Assembly: GCA_028564675.1 (NCBI GenBank)
Contig: JAOVVO010000103.1
Span: 1-64,000, forward strand
Reading direction: 5' to 3'
DNA: 64,000 nucleotides
Source: Onchocerca lupi
Lineage: Eukaryota; Nematoda; Chromadorea; Rhabditida; Onchocercidae
Positions 24,809-37,267 of the stretch are shown here, piece by piece. Under the pieces are notes generated by a model that made no database searches, was not told the DNA's origin, and saw only the letters and a list, made by a program, of their open reading frames with translations. Both the position numbers and the translations under genes were made by a program. How positions within the stretch are numbered: the stretch's first letter is position 1; the number at the start of each line of letters is the position of its first letter.

Positions 24809-27800
24809 AGGATGATGGTGACAATAATCGTTGAATAATGGAAATTGTAATAATCAAATGCTATCAATGGACTATAAATCAAGCAATTTTCACTATGGAT
24901 ACACCAATGATCACTTAAATCAATGATCGTTGAAGTATTGCGAATATTTTCACTAGTTTTTTGATCTTTTATTCTTAAAATGATCGAAAAAATAGGAGAA
25001 AAGAAAGGAATCACTTCCTCATTAGTTAATCTTTTATCTTCTAAAGATTGAAAAGTTTGAATAAGATGAAATGATTTTATCAGTTAGCAATCATCGTTTC
25101 AGATCTGCGAAAACAGTACGCAGTATAATGATCGATTACTGAGAGATATCAAAATATCAGTAGTGCAAGAACATATTATAAATTAACTGTACTGATTGAT
25201 AATGACCATTCGTTATCATCGCTGGTTAGTACAGTATTGAATGGATAATCAAAATCATCCACAAATTCTTGCTTCAAAATCTATGGAATATTTGGTATCA
25301 CACAATTTGCATCGTTGATAGCAATCGAACTCTTCTGAGATCAATCGATATTGCTACTAACAGGTATTAAATCCATTCAAAATTTGTATTATTTAATTGC
25401 TTTTTGCTAAAACTCTTCTTAAATCTATATGAGCTTTGATGTATCTGATTGTGCAATCAAATAAAGCCTGAAAAACATCATCAAATGAAGTCTGAAAAAT
25501 GCATCAAACAAAATCTGAAAAACACTAAAATAACTCAGTCTTATTAGAACCAGTACTGCATTAAGCTACAACTTCTCAAAAATAATGCTCCAACAAAGTC
25601 TAAAAAATCAGTAATCTATAAAATTAAAATAATTGCAATAATAAATCAAGACAATAAAAAACAAAGTGAAATCACGAGAAATTTACGATTCTTCATTGCA
25701 AACAATTTTTCAATTAAATCATTTTTCGAATGACTGCTTTAATATTAATAATCACTTTCGATTATATTTCATTCTTTTTCAATTTCTAAACTGCAATTTA
25801 CTATTTGTTATATCTCATTATATTTTGGCCATTTAGTCGCTGTATGAGCAAAATGCATAAAATAAATGAAATAGAAATGATTTTTAGAAACAACGACGAA
25901 ATTGTATGCGATAAGGAATTGGGCGAAATTGAATTACTGTGATTGCCAAAAAGCAGTGGAACTGAATTTCTTCAGATTTAAATGATGAAATAATTTTGCA
26001 AATTGAAATGAAAAAATAGCATGCAATATTTGGTGTTGTAATGTAATGCCTCGTTGATTTTGATGTTTTGTACTTCAATTTCCTCGCTGATTTTGATGAT
26101 CTGTATTTCACACTAAGGTGAATTAATAGCAATTAAGATTATTCGACAATAATCAAAATATTTCTTGTGGCTTAAGTAGTCTTAATCAATCGCAATATTG
26201 TTAAAAGCTACACATATTAGGAATAGATCAGTGAAGAATATGCAATGAAAATCTACCTAAAATTTTCCATTTTATAATAAGAAAAATTTGTCACCTTACA
26301 TTCAAAAAAAAAAACTTGTTGTCTAAAAATTAAAAAAAGATTAGTAATTACATATTTCAATAGAAAAAGGAAAATAAATTCTAAATTTAATTAACCTTTG
26401 TCCAATGTTTAATAAATTATTATAAACGATTTACTTCTAGCTATAGGTTATTATCATATCAGAATTTGTTGGAGTATTTCATTCATAGGTTTTTATCTCG
26501 GAATAGTGTTCATATAAAATATCAATCAGTCATTATCTGCAGTAAGAAGAGGAAAGTATTTTGCATTTAGCAATCTAAGATATCACTATCGAAAAGAAGG
26601 AGAGAAATGGATGTTGTGTTTGATAATTTAAGATGAACTGTTTGCACAAGAGAGGAAATTTCAAAACCAAAATCAAAAAATCATTGTCCTATAAAAAGAG
26701 GAAAAGAGGAAGGAAAGGATTCTAAACAAGAAGCTCATAGTTTACGGTTAAAATCAAATAATTCCAAAAAATTTGTGTGAATAATTATTTATTGAAAATA
26801 TTCCTAATGCATTTAATAATACCAATTTTAACTGAATTATGCTTAGCCTATATTACTTTTTTTTTTTTGACTCAAAAATTTTTATTTGAATGAAAAGATG
26901 AACTAATGAAACGAATTGTTTTGAATTGAAACGATTAAGGATAATTCTACATTATGTCAAATTTGCAAAAAAATTTCAATTTTTAACTTCAAACTAAAAA
27001 ATAATTACTGAATAATTTATCATAAAAAAAAATATTTCTGATCTGATAATTTGCATTTTACATACACTTAAATCATATTATTTTGGATTGGAATTATCAT
27101 TTCAACTATTTTTAATCGAATTGAGTAGTTAGTGATTTCATGTTATTGTGCGATTAATAATAATTGCGATGATCAGTAGAATCTTCTGTAAAATTATTTA
27201 AAGAAAAAATTAAACAAAATATTCATTACGTCATTCTTCTGACCATCAAAAAATCTTTTATATTTCTTCAACAAAAAAACATATTTCCGTTTGTCAAATA
27301 TTCGTTATTATTGAAATTTCCTGATTGATTGATGAAAACTTATCTATAGTTGGAATTTCAAAATTTTCCAAGAAAATTTCTTCAACTAAATTTAATTTTT
27401 AAGGAATACCGACAAAAATGTCTGTCCATACAAAAGTTTTCATTAAAGATCAAACTGAAGCGAGAATCACAGGTGAGAATTTTAGATTGGTGGAAATTTT
27501 CGAACAGAAAGCAAATCATAAAAATCATAAACTTTGCATCGTAAACTTTATAATAAGAGAATTATTCAGTAAATAGTTTAAAAAAAAAGATTCGAATTCC
27601 ATTTCAAATAATTTGATTGAAAAAATCCATTTTTAATTGTAATGAAAATATTTGAATACATTTTACTGCCGTTAGATGATCTCTTTTTTTTTTTGAACAA
27701 ATACTAAAGGAAAATATTAGTATGTTTATTGATTTCTCTTATATTGAATAAGCATTCCGAAAATTATTTTCTACAAAAAAAAAAAAAAGATTGCATACTT

Positions 27801-27961
27801 ATTGTTGTTTCATGTAATCAAAATTTTTGCATTAAAATCCTGGAATTCTCTTATCACTTATAAAATTATTTTTGAAATTTAACTTTTTTACTATTTTAAA
27901 TTCGAATTTTGTTGAACAAATATAGATAATTGTTAAAAAAAAAAAAATTTACGTCGTTTAG
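24809..27961. other. Intergenic DNA between RhoGEF and the TTBK-like kinase
   Basis: No gene found. Local repeats: three degenerate copies of ATCAAATAAAGCCTGAAAAA at about 25455-25527, and two copies of CTCGTTGATTTTGATG-type sequence at about 26047-26113. A possible poly(A) signal AATAAA at 25460-25465 is the first candidate I noted for the RhoGEF, some 660 bases after its stop. Short open frames in both strands look incidental. Confidence 0.5.
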
Positions 27962-27972
27962 ATGATGAGAAA

Positions 27973-30900
27973 ATGCCGAAGAAGAGAATTGTTGAAATGT
28001 TGAAAATTGGTGAAACACTTCGTAATAGATATACAATCGAAAAAAGATTAGGCCGTAGTAATTATAGCGAAATTTATCGGTATATTTTGCATTTATTTCT
28101 ATCAATTAATTAGTCTGCAATCATTTATGCATAAATCTAACTACGATAACTCATCAATGAAATATTTCATAGAATTAAAGCTTATGATTAATTAATTAGT
28201 AATGATATTACATTTAAGTAACTCATCATGATTAAGTTTTAGCAGTATCTAAATTTTAATTTGTTTTATTTCGAACTGATTTTGAATAAAAATCGTGCCA
28301 TTTTTTATTTATAGTATAAATTACGAAGCAGAAAATAAATGCGAATAAATAATGATAATATTTTTCATCAATTTGATATATCTAATAGATATGTATACAT
28401 ATAAATTTTATTATGAAACAATAAGACAATAAAAAAAAGTAAATAATTAATCATGATTAAGTCGCATTTATGAAGAATGTTGTATGTTACGATATTTCTA
28501 TCAATATGCGAATGTTGAATCATTTTCAGTGCCTATGATAAAATTAAATCTCAACTCGTAGCAGTGAAAATCGCAACGCGTAAAATGGATCCAAGACGAA
28601 TGAAAATTGAACAAATGGTTTTAACTTTATTACGTGGAAAGGTTTTGAAACAATTTTGCTTGTATGATAATTTGAGTGAAATAATTAAAAGAATTTTTTT
28701 CAGCAACCAAATAATTATCCAATCTTTCATCAATTTTAAAATTAATTATAATATTTGCTATGAAATATATTTCAAGTTATTTTCTTAGCAATTATTGCAT
28801 AATTGCAATAACATTTTAAAGTTAAAAAAATATAAAAAACTTTAAATTTTTTTTTTGCACCAAATCTCATGCGGTGTTTGTATTACATATCATTTTTTTT
28901 TTTTCTTTTATAAAATCTATTGTAACTATGCTACTTTACGTATCATGTATATTGCAAATTATTTACGTAACTTTTTTTATACAAAAAATCTTTAAAAAAA
29001 AAAAAGACAAACTAAACTTTTATTTCGACAAATCTAATTTAGTAATTGATTTAGAATCATTTCGTGATGTTAATTGGCATGGGACAAATTTATGATGTGC
29101 CATATCTTGTTATGGATCTTGTTGGTCGTAATTTGACTGATATACGTGAGCAATATCCTCCTAAACGATTTCAACCAGTAACCGTTTATAGAATATCCAT
29201 GCAAGTAAGAATAGAGTAAAACGATTGTTTGATAATTGCTTATCAATACGCTTTTGATAACAAATGTTTTTTAGGTGATAAATGCATTACGCGATATGCA
29301 TGCTGCTGGTTTTTTACATCGTGATATTAAACCATCAAATCTTTGTATTGGTAGAGGTGCACAACGACGAATAATTTATCTTCTTGATCATGGTAAAATT
29401 TAGAATAAATTGCACTTCTCACTTTTGTAAATTTTTATTAAAATTTGAAAATTTGAAATATAAAATGATCTTCAACAGGTTAATGGTATTAATATAGGTA
29501 TGGCACGAATGTTTACCGAATTAGATGGCAAAATTCGAAAGCCGCGTAATCAAGCAGCTTACCGTGGTACTCTACGTTATGTTTCAATAACAGTACATTC
29601 ACGTCTTGAAACAGGTCCTCGTGATGATCTCATCGCATGGTTTTATTCAATGGTAACTGCCCAATCTTTTTTCTATTAATATTGAAAAAAGTTTAAAATT
29701 ATTAAAATTTTGTTTCTTTTTTTTTTCGTTTGAATGCTCTGTGATTAGGAACATTTTCTTCCAATTTTATTCGTTATTTTCAGTTTTCTATCTTATATAG
29801 TTTTGGATTAAAAATTTTAATTCAATAATTTTAAATTAATTGAAGTAAAATAAGCGAAATGTTTTTTTTTTCTAGTTCAAATTTCAAAACAAAATTACTT
29901 TTACATCAGATTGAGCTAATCAATGGGAAGTTACCATGGAGTGATCTGATTGCAGAAAAAGATGTCGGACAAGCGAAAAGAAATACAACATTAGAAAGTT
30001 TATGCAAAAATCAACCAAATCTATCATTAGAATTTGCTAAAGTTAAAATTAACAAATATTTAAAGATCACCAAAAAACTATTTTGTTTCATTTATTTCTA
30101 ATTTCTTTTTTTTTTTCAATTTTTTTTCGAAAAAAAAGGAGAGAAATTCTAAACTGCAAGATTAACTTCGACCTGTTTACTAAATTCGAAATATTTAAAG
30201 AAATGGATAATTAGAAGAAAATTTAATAAAAAAATATTTGTAGCATGCTTTATATTAGATTTTCATGAAGAACATCAAACTTTATACGTTCTTTTTTTAG
30301 ATGAATTTTTGCAGTAATTCAATTCCTATTAATATTAGAATATTTGAAATATTCTAAAATTTAAAAATGATAGAAGAAGCTCTCAATTTTTGCACAATTT
30401 TATAGTACATAACATCATTGGATACTATTACCATACCAGATTATGAAAAAATGCTTACAATGTTCAAAACAGTTGCATTTGTTAAACAGAAGAATGATTC
30501 ACCTTTTGAATGGGAAATACTTAAATCGTTAGTTTTAATAATTATATTTAGTATTTTTGAAACGATAAAGAGCTTATTTATATTTCAATTAAAAAGATTT
30601 CTCAAAAAGATCATAGATTAAATAAAATTTAAAGGATTGTTTTGGCTCAAACTACATGTATACACAGCATTTAATAGTTTAAATCATAATTTTTTCGATA
30701 TTTTTTCCTCCCAAAAAAATTTTACATATTTACCGAAAAAATATAAAAATCCTTAGCATTATGAAATTTTTCTGCCAAAAAAATACTTTAAAACTAATAT
30801 ATAAACTAAAACAGAAAAAATTAATATATATACTAAAAAAAAAGGAATCATTGATCATTTTGTAAAAATATAATTTAGAAATAAAACAAAGAAATGAGAT

Positions 30901-31660
30901 ACATGAAGATTATGAAGATAAAAATATTATCAATCGGTAAGTTTACTTTTTTTTTGAAATTTATCAAAACTTTCATTTATCTTCGAAATTTCTATTTGGA
31001 TGAAAATTTTTGCTTTTTTCACTTCCATACTTGATATTAATTTAATTGAATTCATTTTCTTTTCAAGCTTTATTGACTTCAATTTTTTCTTTCTGTTAAA
31101 TTCTTATAAAAAAGAAATCTTCAATTACTAATTAAATCGAATTAAAAATTTGGAAATTTTTAAAATTATTTAGCTGATTTAGTAATTTTCGGATTTTTTT
31201 CATAATCGAAGAATTTTTCAAATATAAAAAATGAAAAAAAACAGATTAATTATTCGAGGGATATTATTTAACTAAAACCTGGAGCGAGATTATCGGATAT
31301 TCTGAGATTTAGAATTATATCAAGCTTATCCCTATCATTCGATGAAATTGAGAACAATATCAGAGAATGATTTCACTGATGGATAGCTCATTTATCGGTT
31401 TACTAAATTAGCTCGGTATATCTCAAGGAATTTGTAATTTCTCATTAAAAACAATAATTATTCCATTTCATGAAATATTTTTTAGGCAACAACCGGAAAA
31501 CAACAAAATTGATGATAATCGAAAAAAAAAAAAAGGAAGGAAAATTTGTCCTCTCACGCAATATATTAAAACATTATGTACTATAATTTGTTCGAAATCA
31601 ACATTTAATCTGCAAAAACTGCCAAATTTGCATATTTATCATTTCAAAATTATTTTGTAG
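27973..31660 (+). CDS. Tau-tubulin-kinase/CK1-like protein kinase, atypical catalytic motifs; 3' end uncertain
   Basis: CK1-superfamily kinase of the worm-expanded TTBK-like type. Exons: 27973-28079, 28530-28641, 29055-29204, 29275-29392, 29498-29652, 29910-30041, 30406 to about 30527; then probable 30886-30937 and 31486-31660. The ATG lies 11 bases after a TTTAG acceptor, suggesting SL trans-splicing. Domain order fits the family: LVAVKIATRK (subdomain II lysine), MKIEQMVLTLL (alpha-C glutamate), NHFVMLIGMG, YLVMDLVGRNLTDIR, FLHRDIKPSNL (catalytic loop intact), YRGTLRYVSITVHSR, LINGKLPW, YITSLDTITIPDYEKML and PFEWE. Two motifs are unusual: the glycine loop reads GRSNYSEIY with one glycine, and the metal-binding DFG reads DHG, split by the intron at 29392/29498. 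Activity may be reduced, altered or absent; this cannot be decided here. The last two exons code for a charged tail (EIHEDYEDKNIIN, QQPENNKIDDNRKKKK), but the junction after 30527 does not join in phase. Confidence 0.8.
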
Positions 31661-34600
31661 CATAAAAGTTATAATTTCTCTAATTAATTTGATTTACAAA
31701 AAAAAACTGGAAAAAAGAAAAACGCATAGTTTTTTTTATAAAGTTTCCAGAGTGTTATTCATTTTTACCATTAAGTAAATTCTTAAATGATATTTTTGAA
31801 AAGTTTTTAAATTTCTAAAAAACATTTTAAAAAATTCTTCCTAACAACTTTTTTTATCTCTTTGAATTTTTAAATAATTCGGCAATTTTTGTCTTTCTTT
31901 GAAGAATCAAAAAACAATATTGATTGTTTGTTTTCGTTGCATTTAATTTAATTAGTAATATATTTGAACTTTAAATTGTTTAAATTTCCTTAAATTTCTA
32001 ACCTAATTGATATCTTTTTCTTTTACCTTTAACCTTCAATTTAAGTATATGAGCCAGCTGGACAATGGTTATTTTGATTGTGAAGTACCCCAATTTTTCC
32101 TGAAGTATACCGGTATACCTTTAAGTATACCGCATACATATACAATTGAGCAGTCAGATTTATAATCTTTGGAGTAGCCGATGTTCCGCTAATTAACAGC
32201 TTGCAATTATCCAATTTTCCTCGTTATTCGAAAGGTCATGGACCAAAGATCAGGTTTGTAGAAAAAAGCAATTGTTGCATAATTGGACACGAAATTGAAG
32301 AAAAAAAAAGTATGGACAATCAGAGATTTTATTGCTTTTTCCATAATTTCGAATTAATGTTCGAATTAGGATTGTTTTTCTTTTGTTTTTCCTAAATAAT
32401 CTTTTATTTTTGAATGTATGCAAAAGAACCTAATGTAACTTGAGAAACTAATGGTACTCTGAAAATCAGTTGCAACCACATCTGTCACGAAAATATCTTT
32501 TTTTTTTTAAAAAAAAAAAAACATCACTTATGTCATTATCCATACCATTTTTTTCTTTCAATCACCATTTTTAGATTTGCGAAATTTTAAATATTCATTT
32601 ACATTGATAAATTAAAAAAGACACATAACTAGAATCGAACTGAAATATTTTTCAGTGAACAGATCTATTTTATAAATAATCATTATTTTACTTTTTTTTT
32701 TAAATTCTTTTTCGCTCGCTTTTATCTTATTTTCCTCTTCTTTCTTATCTTATCAAATTCAAACGACATTGTTTTTAAGCAATGATACTAATCAAAGACT
32801 TCATATCTCAACTGATTGCATTGTATAATACTGTTTAAATTATTATTTGCTCACAATCGTTATCAAGATAGAAATGATTATTTATGGAAAACTCAAATTT
32901 CTTATTTATTATATTGATAAATTTCTTCATTTACAATTTCATGAAATTTAAAAATAATTTCGTTATTTATCAAAATCTTAAATCTTATTTTTTCTTCCTC
33001 ATTTATTTATTTTTTCTTTGAACTTACTTGCCAAATTATTAATAATTACTAATAAGTAATGATTATTGATTATTAGTGTTACCAATGTTGCTCTTTAATT
33101 CATCATTGCAAAAGTAACGAACAGTTAATGTTGTGATACGAAAAAAATTAAATTTAACAAAATTAGATCAAAATTTAATCGACGTGTTCATCTCAAAGCT
33201 AGTTGATATCATTCAGAAAGCCTTTTTAGCACCAATTTTTTGGTTTATTTGAGTCTTCTGAATCTTCCGATGCTAACAGCTCTATGCATCTGAATACCAT
33301 CTAATCATGATGCCAACTTCTCTTCATAATTGAAACCAATTTTTCTTCATAATTCGATACCATCTAGCGCAAATGTCGCGTCATAATTTAATATTATCTA
33401 TTCGTGACAATATTTACGTTGTTGTAGCAAAAAATAATTCCCGTAATATTATTTGATGTTGTTAGCATTATTAAAATCGAAATTTACTTGCTCATCTATT
33501 TCTTTTGAAAGCATTTTAATCTCTTCTCCTTCCCTTCCACTTCATCCTTCTTATCATTCTATTATGATCATTAACTTAACAAAATAATACAATATTTAAT
33601 GTACCAAACGAAAATTTTACATTTCTATTAATTTCTTCTATTTTATTAACTTTAGAAAACTTCAAATGTATTTAAAGAAAAACAAAATGTTTATGAATTC
33701 AATCAATAATTTATATGAATTGTCCATCCATTTCTATTTGTAATGATCATTTTTAAACTGAGCATTTACATGGGTTTATGACCTGAAATGATGTCATTTA
33801 ATGCAATGATGGACTATTTGTGAATTTTATTGGTGTATTTTAATAAAATTTAAACTTGCATTATTTTAGTTATATAAATTTCATACAAACTATTATGGTA
33901 TGATCACTTTTGACATTGTAACAATTTAACTGTCAATAAATAATACAAGTATTTCTTAAATTTATATTTTAAATAGTGCAAATTTAAATTTTACTGATAT
34001 TTAAATTAACCGATTTTATCAGAATTCCACGCTTTAATTTTATTCCGAAATAACGTTGCAATCGAAATGAAAATAAATGTGCCATTGCTTGTTTGCTTCT
34101 TCAAATTTTTCTATGATCAATACAAAATATATTTTTTCTTTTTTAAAAAATTTAAATTTCATTCTTGCAATCAATTTATTCCTCTTACCAAAATTCATCT
34201 CTTTTGACATCGATTTTCAATGTCTCATTTTGTAGAATTTAAAATTTTATCAACACATTCAAATTGTAAAAAATTTAAAAATCTTAATTTTATCATCTCC
34301 GCAGAAATTTTCTTCCAGAAAAATCCACTTTCATACTTGTTGAAGATAAAATCACTTTCTTATTCTTTTTTTCCAAAACTTTTATTATTTTCTGAATTCC
34401 TAATTACAAGCATAATGGTATACCTTTGCATAATGAAGCTTATATTAAAATAGTTTTAACAGTTAAATAATTATAATGCTTCAAATATCATTTCTCTGTT
34501 ATCAATCAACTCAAATTAAAAGAAGTAAGAGAGGATTGAAGAAAGAAACAAAAAAAAAAAAACTAAAGTTTTTTTGAATCAAAATGAGCAGTCAACAAAT

Positions 34601-36320
34601 GAAAATCGAAAAAAAAGTTTAGAAGGGAAGATGAGAAATGATAAAATGAGTCTTTCTTCTTTTTTCTTTTTTTTTTTCACGCTAGCGGCATAATCTTTGA
34701 AGTGAAAAAGAACGAAAAAGCTAACTGATAAGCATATGCAATCATACTCTGTCAACTTTCACTATTCAATCATTTATTCAACAAAGCAAATGACTAATTT
34801 TATTTCATTCCTAATCTAATAGAATTTGAAAGTGCAAATGATATTTCTATCATAATTGTTTACTATTATCAATGCTACCCCAAAGTTTTCTGTCACCTTT
34901 TTTCTGAAACTTTAAAAAACTTCATTTGATAGAACAGACCAAAACAAATCCTGATCTACTTACCGTTAGTAATACCACTTCAATGTTTTCCGTCACCTTT
35001 TTTCCAGCACTTTGAAAGCTTCAAAAATTTAGTAGAACAACAAGTTCTATTCTACTTGCCATTAGCAATGCACTGCAAAGTTTTCTGTTATCTGGAAATT
35101 TAAAAACTTCTTTTGATTGAATAAGTTTCAATTTTTTTCTTCTTTGTAAAAATTTTTTAATACATGCAATTTTTCGGAAAAAACTCAAAAAAAAAAAAAT
35201 AAACGAAATAGATTAGTAAATATTTAAAAGCTGTAATTTCGAACTTTTCATGAGAAAATTGATAGATTGAATGTTTAATTGCTCGAAATCCAAAGTGCGC
35301 TACATTCTTTCACCGAATAGTTCAGCAAGACAAAATTTAGCATAAATTGTTGTTCAAATCTTTTTTGTTTATTTAAAATTTGGGAAAAAATAAGCAAGTA
35401 AATACATTACGAATTGACCAGAAAAATCTATTTTTTTAAATAAATAAACATATGGATATATTAACGTTGTTATTTGTTTGCATCTAAATTTAAATGATAA
35501 GCTGATCAGAATATCTGTTGCAATGAAATTTGAAGAATGAATCTTCTTATCTCGTTAGAAGCAAAAATAAAAGCTTAGAATGATAGATTTTATCATCTCT
35601 TCTTATATCAGTCTTTTTATTCATTCATGATATTTTCAGATTATATGAAATAATTTTTCAACATCTCTTAAATTAAACCATTCATTTCTGCAGTCATTCT
35701 ATTTCATTTGAATATTTATATTTTATATATTTTATTACAGTGCATTATTATTGTTCTGCAAAAAATATGTCAAAAGCGAATTTCAGCAATTATTTGGCAT
35801 TATTAATAGTATTCAACCGTGAAATCCATCGTGAAATTTCCGTTAATAATGCAAAAGCTATAAAATTGCAATAATTTTAGTGCTTTGATGAAATTGAAAA
35901 TTTTTGTCAACTCTGATCAATAAACGATGACAGTCGCTAATGAAAAAAGATCTATTTGCGCTCTTATTGGTTTTTATCAATTGAACTCTTATCATCTTTC
36001 ATAATATTTCGCTGCTAAATAGTCATCTAAATGGATTATTTTTGCATAATTATTGATTTGAAAAGTTGTAAACAACAAAACACGTAGTTTAAGATTGCTA
36101 CATTTTTGAAAAATTGATGCAATTAAGTCTAATTTTTTAAAATTTACTTTAGAATGAAAATTCAACCTAAACCTTCGGCAAAATATTTGTTTTTAATATA
36201 ATTGTTTAATTATTGTATATATATGCAAAATATGTTTGTTAAAGTCATCTATTTTTTACTTATTTTTTTTTAGTTTTTTAAAAATAAAGAAAAAAAAACA
36301 AATTGAATTATTCAATGTTG
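31661..36320. other. AT-rich gene desert, left part
   Basis: No coding exon could be supported on either strand. Contents: a 14 bp perfect palindrome GTATACCGGTATAC at 32105-32118, a diverged tandem array at 34870-35120, and scattered homopolymers. May be the 3' flank of the kinase gene or introns of egl-4. Confidence 0.5.
34870..35120. repeat. Diverged tandem array, unit about 95-105 bp, three copies
   Basis: Copies begin near 34870, 34970 and 35063. Each carries AAGTTTTCTGTCACC or a variant, an AACTTT/TTTGAAAGCTTC segment and, in copies 1 and 2, CTACTTACCGTTAGTAAT or CTACTTGCCATTAGCAAT. The third copy is truncated. Confidence 0.65.
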
Positions 36321-36324
36321 TCGG

Positions 36325-36730
36325 CGAGGTCAAAAAAATATGATTGGTTGCATATAGGAATGTTAAGGAGATTGAATATTAGTTTTGAAAGGGTCAACGA
36401 ACAGAAAGATTCAAATAGTAGGTGATAGTTTAAAAGCAATCTATGAGCCTCGAAAGATTACAGAAAGGACTTCGAAGTTTAGTGGGATTGAAGTAATTTA
36501 GTTGGGACAACTGAGTTGGAATTTAATTCCGAGAACGATTCGGCGTAGCAGGAGCGACAATTCGATAGTTTAACAGTAAGAACAATGATTTATCAGAAAC
36601 GACCGTTCAATTGGATCGTCAGTTACGTAGAAGCAGGAGCAGTAGCAGTGATGGAATGAAAGGAGAACGACAGCAGGAAAGGAAAGTACGACAATATCGC
36701 AAATATTTAAGCGATTAATCATCACGTCTT
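36325..36730 (+). other. Compositional island in the AT desert; possible exon or ncRNA
   Basis: About 400 bases of visibly richer, more complex sequence sit between long AT-rich stretches. On the plus strand a frame from about 36572 codes for LSETTVQLDRQLRRSRSSSS and then DGMKGERQQERK, ending at a possible donor GTACGA; a possible acceptor TTTAACAG lies just upstream. The frame has no convincing start codon. The island may be a 5' exon or 5' UTR of egl-4, whose N-terminal exons are missing from the readable part, a separate non-coding transcript, or an old insertion. None of these is proven. Confidence 0.3.
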
Positions 36731-37133
36731 GTTCATTTCGCTTCTATTGTTTAGAAACACGATAATGTAATAATATCATATAATCCAACAAAAACTGTCA
36801 TTGACCTAGCGGAATCGCAGCTTCAGATGAACCAAACTACAAAAAAACAAGAGAATTCTTTCCCTGGAAAAAATTTCCAATAAATTTTATTATTCACTGA
36901 AATATAGCGAAATTAATATTTCTCATACTATTAATTTTGTAATTGTAAGTAGCAAAATATATTATCATGACGAGAAGGAAACATATCTTTTATTTCTGAA
37001 GTATACATCGCATTTCAAATCAAATTTTAAAAAATTGCATGGAATGGAATCAAATGAATTAATTTTATATCTTCTATGTATATTAAAATAAAATGGTATA
37101 GCTTTATGATATATTTGCTTATAAAAAAGTATA

Positions 37134-37267
37134 TTTAAATAAAAGCAAAGTTTCTTTTTTTTTTTTTTTTTTTTTTTGACAACTCAATTTTGTCCATTTA
37201 TTTAAATAAAACCAAACTTTCTTTTTTTTTTTTTTTTTTTTTTTTGACAACTCAATTTTGTCCATTT
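37134..37267. repeat. Tandem duplication, 67 bp x 2, each with an internal poly(T)
   Basis: Units 37134-37200 and 37201-37267. Each begins TTTAAATAAA, contains a run of about 23-24 T, and ends GACAACTCAATTTTGTCCAT. The copies are nearly identical apart from a few bases, pointing to a recent duplication. Confidence 0.9.
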
